From: Mauremys mutica
Lineage: Eukaryota; Chordata; Testudines; Geoemydidae
Direction: 5' to 3'
Assembly (NCBI RefSeq): GCF_020497125.1
Contig: NC_059072.1
Span: forward strand, 57,446,697-57,510,696
Length of the DNA: 64,000 bases
Positions within the stretch are counted from its first letter, which is position 1; each line of letters begins with the position of its first letter. The notes below the pieces were generated by a model. That model saw only the letters and a list, made by a program, of their open reading frames with translations. It was not told the DNA's origin and ran no database searches. Positions 33,320 through 45,900 of the stretch are shown here, one piece after another. The position numbers and the translations under genes are program-made.

Positions 33320-34240
33320 ATGGCCAGATCTTCAAATATGTACTGAAGTGATTAACTGCCTCTTTCAGCTGCTGCTGTCTAACCCTGTAGGTGCCTATGT
33401 TTCCTCTGGTGGGCACACACAAAGCCACCTAAGTCCTGACACCAACTCCACAGCTAACAAGCTGCTCAGAGAGCACTGGCACAAGACAGAGCCCCAGCAG
33501 CTCCAAACTATTAGGATTCTCAAACTAGGCATTGCCCCTGTCTGTCTCACCAGTGGGGCCTGACCCTTTAATTGTGCTCTGAGTACACTGAGGGGATGTC
33601 TAGACTGCAAAAAACCTCTGCAGCAATAAGTCTTAGAGCCCACGTCAAGTGATTTGGGCCTGTGCTTCAGGGCTAAAAATGGTAGTGCAGATGTTCCCAC
33701 TTGGGCTGGAGCCCAGGCTCTTTAACCCAGCAAGGAAGATGGGTCTTAGAGCCTGGGCTCCAGCCCAAGTGGGAATGTCTGCACTGTTATTTTTAGCCCC
33801 AATACACAGGTCCCAAAAGCTCAAATCAGTTGACCCAGGCTCTGAGACTTACTGCCACAGGTTTGGGGTTTTTCTGTGTGCAGTGTAGACATACCATTAT
33901 AGGCTCAGGCCCTGCACAAGAAACATAGGCACAAATGTCAGAATAACCCAGTGGTTAGGATACTTGTGGCATAGCTGAGAATCCCAAGCAGAGAGAGGTG
34001 CCTCCCACAGGCCCAGGAATCAGGCTCCTAAAGCTGAAATCAATGGGATTTGACCCTAAGCCCTATCCTCTGCATTTCAGCTGGCTTACGTGGCTCCCCA
34101 CTCAGCTTGTTGGATTCTGAGACTCCTACATGCATTAAATGGGGAACCTGTGCACCTAACTCAGGGCTGTGAATTCCAGTCGGCAGCTAGGTGCCTAAGG
34201 GTTAGGTGTTGCAGTGACTAGATACCTTTGTACCCCATCT
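33320..34240. repeat. Copy E of the TTAGGTGCCTAA family, interrupted
   Basis: Starts ggccagatcttcaaatatg, contains gtaggtgcctatg and a tRNA-like 'aataacccagtggttagga' (about 33943), and ends ttaggtgttgcagtgactagata. A foldback element splits it. Confidence 0.6.
33593..33895. mobile_element. Long foldback MITE inside copy E
   Basis: The arms gggatgtctagactgc...cccacttgggctggagcccaggctct and agagcctgggctccagcccaagtgggaatg...gcagtgtagacatacc are complementary almost from end to end (about 130 bp each). Confidence 0.85.
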
Positions 34241-34380
34241 TGAGTGGCAATTCACCTGAGTCTCCTCCTCCCTTCTCACCAAGCCCAGGGGCAGCTTGGA
34301 GTCTCTGGCTCCCAGCGCTGTATGTATGAGAGGAGGAGTTTCATTCAGCTTGTGGGTTCAGCACTTCTAGTCCTTTAGGG

Positions 34381-34788
34381 CAGGGGTCCCCAACCTTTTT
34401 AGGTCCAGGGACCGGTTTCGTTTGCCAGACCCTCCGCAGGCGTGCCTGCGGGAGGTCCAGCTGAGCCGCGAGACGAGCGCTCCCTCCGCAGTCGTGCCTG
34501 CGGGAGGTCCGCTGCTCCCGGGGCTCAGCTGGAGCTTCCGCAGGCACGCCTGCGGGAGGTCCACCGGCTCCAGTGGAGCTTCCGCAGGCGTGCCTGCGGA
34601 AGCTCCAGCTGAGCCCCGGGAGCAGCGGACCTCCCGCAGGCACGACTGCGGAGGGAGCGCTCGTCCCGCGGCTCAGCTGGACCTCCCGCAGGCATGCCTG
34701 CGGAAGCTGCACTGGGTCGGTTCGCGGCCCGGTTTCTAAGAGGCCGCGGACCGGTACCCGGCCGCGGACCGGGGGTTGGGGACCCCTG
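34381..34788. mobile_element. hAT element built on a 108-bp inverted repeat, perfect 8-bp TSD
   Basis: Termini CAGGGGTCCCCAACC / GGTTGGGGACCCCTG, flanked by CTTTAGGG at 34373-34380 and 34789-34796. The interior is dominated by 34436-34543 and 34594-34701, which are reverse complements with about two mismatches. ORFs here on both strands are palindrome artefacts. Confidence 0.95.
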
Positions 34789-34811
34789 CTTTAGGGGAAG
34801 AAGGGTGGGTG

Positions 34812-35036
34812 CAGGGCCGGCTCCAGGCACCAGCGCAGCAAGCAGGTGCTTGGGGCAGCCAACGAAAAGGGGCGGCACATTTGGATGTTTGGCAGCAATT
34901 TGGCGGCAGGTCCCTCGGTCCCTCTCAGAGAGAAGGACACACCGCCAAATTGCCACCAAAGAATTTAGCTGCTGTCGATCACGTTTTTTTTTCCCCCCCG
35001 CCACTTGGGGCAGCAAAAATGCTGGAGCTGGCCCAC
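34812..35036. mobile_element. hAT MITE, 7-of-8 TSD
   Basis: Starts CAGGGCCGGCTCCAGGCACC and ends gctggagctggcccac. Flanks ggtgggtg and ggtgggcg differ at one base. Contains ggcagcaatttggcgg / ccgccaaattgcc complementarity. It sits 23 bp from the previous hAT copy. Confidence 0.85.
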
Positions 35037-35235
35037 GGTGGGCGAGAACTCTGCCTAGTCCAGGTGGTCAGTCCCTCAACGTATAGCCTAGGTCTGATTG
35101 GTTACTCTTCCCCAAGAGGCAGGGTAGTGGGGAAGGCAGCCAATCAGACTCTATGGCTATATCCCTGGTAAGAGGCACTGAAGACCTGCAAGTTATAGAG
35201 CAAACCATGTAGAGTTGGCAGCCCTGGATATAAAA

Positions 35236-35373
35236 TACATGCTTTAGTTCAACCACAAGTTATAGGTGTCCAGGCAGGAATTACCAGGTGAAATTCTATA
35301 GTGTGTTGTGCAGGAGGTCAGACTATATGATCATAATGATCCCCTCTGGCCTTAAAAAAAAAAAAATCTATGA
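35236..35373 (+). mobile_element. CR1 LINE 3' end
   Basis: Ends with the CR1 signature 'tatgatcataatgatcccctctggcctta' and an 'atctatgaa' terminus. A 13-base A run sits between them. Confidence 0.85.
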
Positions 35374-36617
35374 AGGGAGTCAAACAGCTGTGCCCTTTTA
35401 TGTTCGAAATTTCTCCAAACAGGGTATTACATCTGACATAAAAGATCTCTAACCAGTCTCCTCAACAAACACATTCACAAAAAACATACAATAAGAAAAC
35501 ACATTCCTCTTTTTTGGAACGAAAAAGCTTCTCAACTGAACAATAATTGATTCTTAAATCCAACAGAGTGATTTCCTTAGAGTGGATGAAGCAAGCAAAT
35601 CATTTAAAGTAACGCTATTTTAATACTACTATTTCAGGCTAGTTATACACATAAAATACTGTACTGAATTTAGGAACAGATGCATACCCACTGGAACCAG
35701 CTTAAATGAACAGTCAAGAATAAGTCTGGTACAGCATGTTAGCTGTCAAGTATTTTTTTATAGAGAGTAAGAGTGGCAGTTTGCACAATTATAGTACTGC
35801 TGCCGATTCCATGTGGGTTCTAATTTTCCCTTGTGCTATCATCAATTTTAAATGCAAAACACGATACAAGAGACTTTACTGACAATCTGACAAAGGGTAC
35901 TAAAGCTAAGGACATTGTATTTTTCATCTCCAGGCGAAAAGACTTGACTCAGTAAATTGCATTTCCTGGCATTTCCCAGCTTGTGTCCAAATTAAAGTGA
36001 AGTAAACATGGAGATATTTTTTTTTAATTCAATTCTTTCATTAGGATAACTCATCTGAGTTGTTGCACTGTACTGTATACACAACTGGATCCCGATATAA
36101 ATGAGGAAAGATGGAGAAATACCACTAAAAATACTTAGATGTTTTCAGTATAAACCTATTGTGAATGTCACACGCTGTAAGCAATTTAAAAAAAAATTAT
36201 GCGCTTTAGAGAAAGGGTTTTTCCTCTATCCTATGGGCAAAAAGAGCTTAATGAGTCTGATTATAGTAAGAGAGAAAAAGTATGGTATCAGTGTGTTTTA
36301 ATGAATATGTATATATAGCACAGTATGTAAATCAAAGCAAAATGTCAGTTTCATACTCTTCGCTTCATTTTACTTACCATCCCTTCCTAATTCATTTATA
36401 AGTTCAGGATAAGACCAGAAAAGACATGAGAGAAGATTGAATATTAAAGAATATTTCTTGCAGCATTAATTGTTTGTCATTTTAATGGTGTTAGATTTTA
36501 GTAAGTGATGAGGTATAAACTAGTTAGCTTTACAACGTTCAAACATTGTTAGTTTTAAAAAAAACACCCATTTAAAGTCTATGTTCTTTGATCAATTTTC
36601 AGAACTCCATCATTCCT
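35374..36617. other. 3' flank of DBX2, AT-rich, no gene
   Basis: Nothing coding. Part may be DBX2 3' UTR on the - strand: an ATTAAA variant signal lies at 36486-36481, about 130 nt past the stop. Confidence 0.5.
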
Positions 36618-36947
36618 TTATACTGATAATGTAACTGCCTTGTCTCCAGTGTCTTGTTCAGGGTACAAATACAATGTGCCCTGAAATGAATCTGTTTCTT
36701 GAGGTGGCTGTGCGCTATTTCTATTATTCAGTCTTTCTGAAGGTTCTGCAGAATTCTCCCTCCATCTCAGACTTGCCTGCTGTTGAGACACTTCCCATAT
36801 AGACGGGCATGGGGAAGTAAAATTCAGAGTGGATCTTGAGAAGTAGTTCTCTTGAAGACCCTCTTCTTGGAGGCACCTGTTTGAAAGCACTTCTTTTTCT
36901 TTGGAGTTTCGCCATTTCATCCTTCGGTTCTGAAACCAAATTTTCAC
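36618..36947 (-). CDS. DBX2: DBX2 exon 4 (homeodomain helix 3 and C-terminus)
   Basis: 330 bp including the stop, beginning [19 protein letters not shown] after acceptor ttgggaacag, which has a weak pyrimidine tract. The C-terminal tail is 93 residues after the homeodomain. Confidence 0.96.
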   Translation of the reverse strand: MKIWFQNRRMKWRNSKEKEVLSNRCLQEEGLQENYFSRSTLNFTSPCPSIWEVSQQQASLRWRENSAEPSERLNNRNSAQPPQETDSFQGTLYLYPEQDTGDKAVTLSV

Positions 36948-39900
36948 CTGTTCCCAAGTTAATTGGAGGTTATTATTGTTTTCTTAAAATAATTTTACCT
37001 TAATCCCTTTTTTCTTGAAATCCCTTCAATTCTACACACTCCTCTCTGGGCCTGACTGAAGTCAAGTTCAATGTAGCTCCAGTGAAATCAGCAAAGCTAC
37101 GCCGACTAACACCAGCTGAGGATTCAGATATTATTATTAACAACAGTCAGACCAAACACTCCCCTCTACTTCCGCCAGCACAAGTGAGGTGAGGATTTGG
37201 CTCAGCAGACTGGAAAGAGGGCAGGTGGTGGCCAAGGAGACAACAACTTTCTACAGCATAGCTACAGGAGCTGTGGCTCTTATACCCACAAGAGCAGCTG
37301 ACCACGGCCTAGCTGCAGGAACAACATGGCTATTGACAGTGGGCTGCAGGCCAGAAGGCAGAGTGGTGGCACTGCAGGCTCCAGGGATCTCCTAGGATCC
37401 ATGTGGCTCTCATGTGGGTTTGGGGACAAAATCCTCTTCCTAGTCCTTAGATGGCAAATCCCGCCCCCAAAAGGTACAGCCAAACTACAAACTGACAATC
37501 TCAGTCTCTCCTGTGTTTTATATAGGAAAAACCTAGAGAGGAATGATGCCCCATTATTTTTATTAAATTGTTTTTCTTTTAGTATTAGTAGTAAACTCCC
37601 TCTCAGTCCATTTCCTATTCCCCTGGGCTCAACTGAATATCCAGAAGGCACAGGGCCAGCGCAACTCATTAGGTGACCTAGGCGATTGCCTAGGGCGCTA
37701 ACATTTGGAGGGCGGCGACTGTGGCGGCCGGACCTTCCGCTGCCCCTGTCAGGGGTGGCATTTTGGGGGCGGGACCTTCTGCCACCTCTGTGGGGGGCGG
37801 CATTTCGGGGGCAGGGCCTTCCGCCCACCTAGGGCGGCAAAAAAGCTGGCGGCACTCCTGAGAATGCAAAAGAATGTAGGAGGGAAATACCTGCAACATA
37901 CAGTATGTGAATACACACTGTGAGGATTTTAGAAAGCTCTTTGCAGAGTGTGACTGTACACTGTCAGCATGAAAAGAAACAGTTTGTCCTACGGTGATTA
38001 CTACTCTGCTTCAGCTAATAGACTGGAAAGGGTCTCAGTCTGTGCATTCTTTATTGGTTCTGGCTGAAGTGTTCAAGTTAAAAATTACAGTAATGTACAG
38101 TGCTCTCCACCACCATTCCTAGCCTTTATATCCCACCAGTTATCTTCTCCCTCAAGCACCTCTGGGCTTTCTCTTATGCCCCTTATGCATGGAAAAAGCT
38201 CATTCTAAAAGTGTACAGCCACTATCTCTGCCTCTTTTGAATTCATCCTTAAGACTCACCTCTCCCAAGATGCCTTCAAAACCCTGCTTGCTGACTATGG
38301 CAAGGCAGGTGATATATTAGGACTGTTCCTCTTCTTATTCCCTTTCTCTCATTCACCTCTCCCCTCCCATTCCTGCCACTTCCCCTCTCCCTGACCATTA
38401 CCTCCATGTAATTAATGAAATTGTGCCAATCACACAAGCTTATTTTCTTGTGTGTTCTATTCCTGTCCCCATCTTTTGTTTGCCCTGCAAGCCCTCCAGG
38501 GCAGGTACTATCACTTTAGCTATATTTGCATAGAGATCAATGCACTGGGGTCTCAAAGCTCACAGGCACCTCTGGGTACCATCCTACTATATGTATATGG
38601 TAAAAGTAACACTATAATGATATTAAACACTGAGCCAAATCCTGAAGTCCTATTCTGGGACAGATCATACTCCCATAAGGAAAAACCCCTGTAAGGTGGC
38701 CAAGTAGGAGAGCTGGGAACCTCCAGTAAGGTCACCTCATGGAATTTTCATTCTAACGCTTCTCTCAACCCCATAGGTCTCCCTCTGCCTGGATCCAGGA
38801 TCAGCTGAAAGGTTGCTGCCTCCACTGCCCATCTCCCTAGATGGCATGAGTCCAGTAGCAGTTGCATTGCCATTAGCATAGTTCCCTGGTGGCTCTCAGT
38901 AACAGGTACAAAAACAGAGGAAACTAAAACAGCTCTGAGCCTGGATTTCTGTGCACACACCTAGAAGCAGAGCAGAAGATGGTGCCCTGCTCCCAGATCC
39001 CTGTGGAGCTTTGTGCATGCAGAGCCCAAAAGCAGCCATCAGTTAGGGCAATGGGGTTACAGAGTGCTGATGTTCAAAGGAGACTTTCCTCCACCCTTGT
39101 ATGGACAGGGGCGGCTCCAGGCACCAGCACGCCAAGTGCGTGCCTGGGTCGGCAAGCCATGGGGGGAGCCCTGCCAGTCCCTGCGAGGGTGGCAGGCAGG
39201 TTGCCTTCGGTGGCATGCCTGTGGAGGGTCTGCTGGTCCCGCGGCTTCGGTGGACCTCCCGCAGGCATGCTGCTGAATCTGCGGGACCGGGGACCTCCCG
39301 CAGGCAAGCCGCCAAAGGCAGCCTGCCTGCCATGCTTGGGGCGGCAAAATACCTAGAGCCGCCCCTGTGTATGGAAATGGAGATATTAACTTTTGAATGC
39401 AGATCACTACAGGATGGGGACTCTTTTATTCATTCTTTACTCAGGTAAAACTACCACTGACTTCACTGAGACTTTTGCCTACGTAAAGACTATTGGACTG
39501 GTCCTGGGCTGTTTATATCCCCACCCCTCTCCAGCAAAGCTATTTTGAAGATTTTTGTTTCAAAGACAGAAAGCTGTGAATTATTATTATTTATTACTTG
39601 TCTTACAGTAGCACCTAGGAGCCCTAAGTCATGGGCTGAGACCCCATTGTGCTAAGTGCTGTACAATGTCTCCCCACCCCTCCATACCTGTGACTCTTTC
39701 AGACCCAAGTTAATGGCAAGTTTCTTTCTGTCTGTTTTGCTGATATACTTCTGTTTCTGAAACATCTTCTCCAAAGCTCTTCTCTGGTCTTCAGAAAAGA
39801 CGGCTCTTCTTAAAATACCTCTCCGGGCTTTGGAGTTGGAGTCCTGGGTCAACAGAGGCAGAACACTTTCCTCTCCTAGAGGAAATGGAAGATAGTGTAA

Positions 39901-42900
39901 CGCTATGTATAACATATATCAAAGGAAAATTAAGCATTATACTTTACACCACTATCAGACTGGAGTCTCACTTTTGAGTTGTTGGTGTTACAAATGTGTC
40001 ACGATGATTCAGTCATGTTCAATAAGGGTCAGATTCTACACTGGATACGGCTCTGATCAACTTCAGTAATGCTGGGATCTAGATGTGTTATAGATGGCCA
40101 AGATTCTGCTCTTTGGAGTGATAAAAAGCATAATCAGATGAGTCTATGTAGGGGGTTGAATATAGAGCTCTTTTTAGTGTGAAATCCAGATATGGTCAGG
40201 GAGAAACATCTACACTTTTACTTACACAATATGATCTGGGTGAGCAAACTGCAGTGAGTTTTTCATGGGTGCTCATTCTGCCCCAGTATAAAATGCATAA
40301 TGGGATAAGAATAGCTTAAGGATGGGGCTAAGTAAGCAATGCTATTTATATATTGTAATGACAAGGCTTTCGTAGTAGACTTTTCCATAGAAAATCATTG
40401 GCCATTCACATCTTGATTATTATGGAAACCATAGATTGTTTATTAAAAGCTCTCTGGAGTACTTGAATTTATTCCATTCAGTCTAATTTTTAATCCTTTA
40501 ACACTTTTCAGCAAGCCCTTGTATGGCAGTTTATTCTGGGCCCAGTCACACCCCTTTGATCTGTGCTCTGAGGGGACCTTCTGCTTATCCAACTCATGGA
40601 GCAGGGGCATTCACATCATCCCTCTGCCAGCCCCAAAAAGATGATGATAAAACCTAGACCTGTATCACTTTTTCATGTGCCCTTTCCCCCACCTCCAAAG
40701 AAGGATCCATCCATTTTCCACAGGAATCCACAAAGCAACTGCTGGCTAGGAGTGCTCTGGCAGTGCACCTCCAACAGCACCAAATTCCAGAGAGAAGGGC
40801 TTGGGGGAGGTACCAGAGACCCACTAAATATGTGCTGAACCCACAATATTATATGTGGCTTTTGGGCAAGAACAAATATACTCCATAATCACTACCTACA
40901 GGAAAGTGCTTTCTTTGAGTAAGAAGCAGTTTCCACATCCACAAAGCCTTAGACACCTGTGGACTTCCTGTGGGCCAGCAGTCACAGAGGTGGCTTTGTT
41001 TTGAAATCACAGTCATTTTAGACCCTAAAGGTACAATCCAAACATCTTAGATATAACCTTCTCTCTCACAGAAGCTTCAGAATTATTGCCTTCTTAGTAC
41101 AGTGTCCTGATCATTCTCCCATTGAATTCAGTGAAAAAAAATCCTATGTAGAGATGATCAAAATAATTTCAGGTTTTGAAATTTTCCAACAAAAAACTGA
41201 ATTATTTGACAAAACAATTCAAGAAAATGTATCCCTTCTTCTGACAATTTTTAAAAAAAATTCAGTGAAAAAAATTTCAACAAATTTTTTCCACAAAAAA
41301 CATGTCCCTATTGAAATGCTAGTCAAATTCAGCTGCAGCTTTCACTAACCACTAATTGGGGGTGTACTAATCTTTAACTTTGACACATTATATATACAGA
41401 TTATGTGTGTGTTTTTGTAGATAGATACACACACGCACACTTTAGTCTGAATAGAGTCCTAACATGTCCCCATTGTATATATCGCAGTTTATTAGATATT
41501 TTTGTGATGAGTGTTTGAGTGGTTTTAAAATTAAATTTTGGTATATATGAAGTTACAACTTGGTACAGCCACATTTCAACTTTAAAACTGATATTTCAAA
41601 CCACTCAGACACAAACATCAGAGTTTACTGGATACTTTTGTTATGTTTATGTATGTAATGCAACACAATAGGACTCTGTTCAGACTCAAATATGTTGAAT
41701 ATGGCATACAAGCCCCAGAAAGTCATATTTGAGACTTCTGAAGAAGGCCAAGCTATTCATGGAAAATTTCAACACAGTGCATAGAACCCTCTAAAACCCC
41801 ATTCTGCTGCTGAGAGCTTCTTGGGGGAAAAAGAACCTCATGTAAATCCAAACGTTGCCTCCCATATACTACACGTTCCTGATCAAGGATGGTCTCCATC
41901 CCCCACAGGTAAGCATAGACAGCAGGGAGATACAGCCTTAAAGTTGTAGTCAACTCATATATGGCTGCAGTAGGAGGGAAAGAGTTAAGTCTGGGCTGCA
42001 GTTTAAAAAATAGCTGGGGTGGTAGTTCCTGACCAGTCTGTACAGCCTCCAGTGAAACAGGTGGAAGAGATCTCTCCTCTCAGCCCCACAATTGCCACAG
42101 GGGAGGAAGAAAATAATTTCTTAGCCAACAAGGCTGGTCCTCACCTCACCTCCCTTGCTGAGCTCCAAAATGGAACTGTCAGCCAAAGACAGGGTGTCAG
42201 ATTATGTGACAGTTAATCTGTGACAGTTTTCTTTCCTTGATTATTGACTGGCAGTCACTCAGCTAAGAAACAGCCACTAGAACACTGAGTTCATGCACCT
42301 ACCTGCCATACACAGGAAGCAGGTAGGTGACTGTTTTAATACCAATATTAGAATGATATAGTAGGGAAGAACCCACCCAGTTTGGGGAGAAACCTCTCTG
42401 ACTTTGTATACCACAGTAATGGATGTACTATAAATGCCCAGGTAAACAAAACCTAACAGTGAGCAGAACCACAGACAAGCACTAGTGAAAAATGGAGCAG
42501 CCACTTGGTCAAATTTTAAACCTAACATTTTTAGGGAGGTGAACATTCAGCTAAGAAGATGGTCTAGGAATTTTGTTTTAACTGCTCTATATTAAACAAT
42601 ATAAAATACACCAAAACTGTACACATAAAAGCCAACCTATGATCTTGTCGATGGAGTGAATACGCTAATCGTACAAGTGAAATCCACCGAGTGTACATTG
42701 TCTATTTTTCTGATACTTGGAGGCATGAGCTTACACACACAGCACAACAGTTATGTCAAAATGAGTTAAGCAAAGCAAGTCTGCACTCTGTCCTGCTGAA
42801 CAGACACTGAAAGGTTTAATACTGTGTTGACATAAATGCTAATATGGTACCAAATGTTTGGCATGGGTTTTTTTGTTTTTTTAAGTCTTTCCTTCGTATC

Positions 42901-45900
42901 CTAATATATGGTGATAAATGTCTTCTTAATCTGTGGAACAATCTTAATTTGCCTTCATGGCAGAGACCACCTTGAAGGAGCGAGTAAAAGCTTTAGTCAT
43001 GGTTTCCATTTTTTCATTTGAATTCAATACATTCTAGTTAAATGGACAATTAATAGGTCACTTCCAAAATAGTAGTGTATCAGTCCTGGTTAATAAACAA
43101 TCCCCACAGTTGATAATGGGCCCTATGTATTCAGCAAGTCCCTGTATACACGCAACTCATCCACTAAATCCCTTTTCAGGTAGACAGGGTTATATGGGAA
43201 GATGAGCTAGAATGAGTCTATAAAAGTCAGTTTCATTCACTGCTTTATTTTTCAGTCAAGTGCTTTAAATGCTGTCCAGAAATTCTCTTGGAATGTGAGA
43301 CAGGAGAAAAGACTGGCACATAGAGCATTGCTTTATGACCATACAAAAGGGCAACTGACCCTTGCCCAGGCCTTTTCAATGTGAAATGGTTCCTAAAGTT
43401 CATCTGCACAGTGAAAAATTGTGGTGAGGTCGCGTGTGGATGAGTAAAGTGAAAGTGGTGATTGGTCATGGTGCTGTCAACCATTGTGATGGAGCCGGGG
43501 CCATGTAAAACGCTCTGTGGGAAAGTGTCAACTCCCTAAAGAGGTGCTCAGAAACTTGCAGCTCATTAAACTGCCAGCATTTGCTGCCTCACTTGTCAGG
43601 AATCATTCGACTTAGCAACTGCCCTTCGGAAACATTCATACAACACATACACATAGTCCGCAGTGGTTTGAATTCAACTGTGATAAAAATATAGCTGCAG
43701 AATGCATAACTTGCAATTTCCATTTGGACTGACACACAGTTCTGTTCTTTTTACTCAATTCTGAGGAACTAAAATGTATCCTCTGCTTGTCTTCCTTAGT
43801 CATGAACATCAAAACTCTTTAATAAAGAATCTTATATGATGCACAAATCTCAAAAAATCAAGGTTAAATTTAGACTTGGATTAAGTGGTAATATAAAACA
43901 AAGTTTTCATCCCAAATGTATAATACTAGGACCAAATCGTCTTCCACATGTCTTCCAGTTTTAACATTATAATCTAATACAAAATTAAATTAATACAGGT
44001 GTTTATCTGCTATGAACAGAATGGCTGGGTTTTGAGGAGTTTTTAAATGTTTCCTGAATCATAATTTATGCCAAGCAGACATTAATATGCAGTGTCCATT
44101 TTATAATCTTTCAATTCTTTTCTTTTCCTGTTTGCAAATGCGTATTGATACAGATTTTAAGAAGAGTTATTGACTCTTAAAGGATCTTTTCTAGCAAACT
44201 GAAAACAAGGAGCGTTCCTTAGTTAGCTGTCTGGATGTCTCAATGCCATTAGAAATCTCTCACAATTGCTCAGTGTACTTAAGTTTGATAAATCTTTGGA
44301 AACCCTCTGAATAGGATTGCTGTGATTTTACTGAGGAATTAGCTGCTGCCATTGCATCACCAATTAGTTTTCCAGAACACATTAAATCCTGCTGCTTTGG
44401 TTTACAGAATAACTCAAGCATTACTGATGAAGCATAAAAACTTACTTGGAAAAGCAGTGGGGGATACAGGGTGCTGACAGGACCCACCGCAGCATGCTGA
44501 GTAGAATGGTGGGGCTCGGAGAAAAAAATGTTTGGAAAGAACTGCAAATAAAGCATAGATCTAATTGATTATCCATTAATCTTAAGTGATATTCACAACA
44601 ACAATTTTCAAAAAGTCAGCATTTGAAGTCCTGCCTCACAAACCCTGCTTCCCTTTTCTTAAGCAGAGATTTTTTATAGCAAAGGACAATCAGCCAAGTA
44701 ATCTTTAAATAACTTAATCAAGGCTAGTTTTAACTCATTTATTGCTTCAATTATGACATACTGAAGCATCACAGTAAATTTATCGCAAGACTGCAATTCC
44801 GAGGATTCAATATTTATTTGTTTTAGTGCCACACATCCTAAGTAATATATCTGAACACATTGGCCAAAATTCATAACTAACTGTAAATCCAAAAGTTATT
44901 TTATACAACCTTGCTAGGTAAAACGTACTGGGGAGGGATACCTTAAAAAAAAAAACAGAACTGACAGGCACTGCCTGGCAATAAGTATCTTATTTACAGG
45001 TCAGTTTTTGTACTTTTACTCACATGGAGTAAGGAAATCAATAAACAAGCTTTTAATGAAAATGCCTGTAAAATGTAATAGAGATAAATCAACTAAGTTC
45101 TATAGAAATTATTCTAAAATGACACGGCCTGATTCTGCCATTCTTCTGATAAACAGCATCTCACAACACAAATAGTCCCATTTATTTGTAAGAAATTGCG
45201 GAGGACGATTCTATTAAATACAACTAAGAGCTGCAGAACTGGGCTCAGAGAATTTGACATCTCTATAGGGTTTTTTTAACCAGCCTATAGAATTCTGTGT
45301 TAATATCTACAGAATGCCGAAAAAAAGCACAATAGAAAAAGATCACATTCTGTAGTAAATTCTATAGGATATTTCCATAAAGATATTTTTTCTAAGCATA
45401 CTCTTGATTGCATTCATATTTTTGCCAGCACCAATGAACGATTAAAATGTGTTTTTCTCTTCTTTTTTTTCCCCTCCATGTTGAAGGCAGACATGCTGTA
45501 GTTGAAAAAATAATATTTTTTCAAAATTTGATCTGCAATGTAACCATCACATCAGTTGCTTGACTTATTGTAGGGGGGAAAAAATCCTCTTTGTGTTGTA
45601 ATCTGTCTAAATCTCCAGTGTCACATCTGAAAAAAATATTTTGTAATAAACTGCTTATTTTAAAAAGACTTCAAACAAGATTATTTTTACTATAAAGAAG
45701 CAGTGAATAATCAGAAGTAAAGACTGGTCAAAATGAGTGCATTTGTCTTATCAATCTGCGTCATTTATATGGTTTTTTAAAAAAATTTGACATGATTTTT
45801 AAAATGAGCACTCAAAATTAGGCTCTTGATTCCATATTCAGACACCTTCATAAGTAGCTTGATTTTCAAATGTGCTGTACACCTCCCATTGTAATCAAAT

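Noticed and set aside
34341..35171. Several 100-160-codon ORFs on both strands
   Set aside because: Products of the perfect palindrome and the adjacent MITE.
44260..44556. 98-codon ORF over DBX2 exon 2 as a separate gene
   Set aside because: It is in the wrong frame; the true exon frame gives [10 protein letters not shown].
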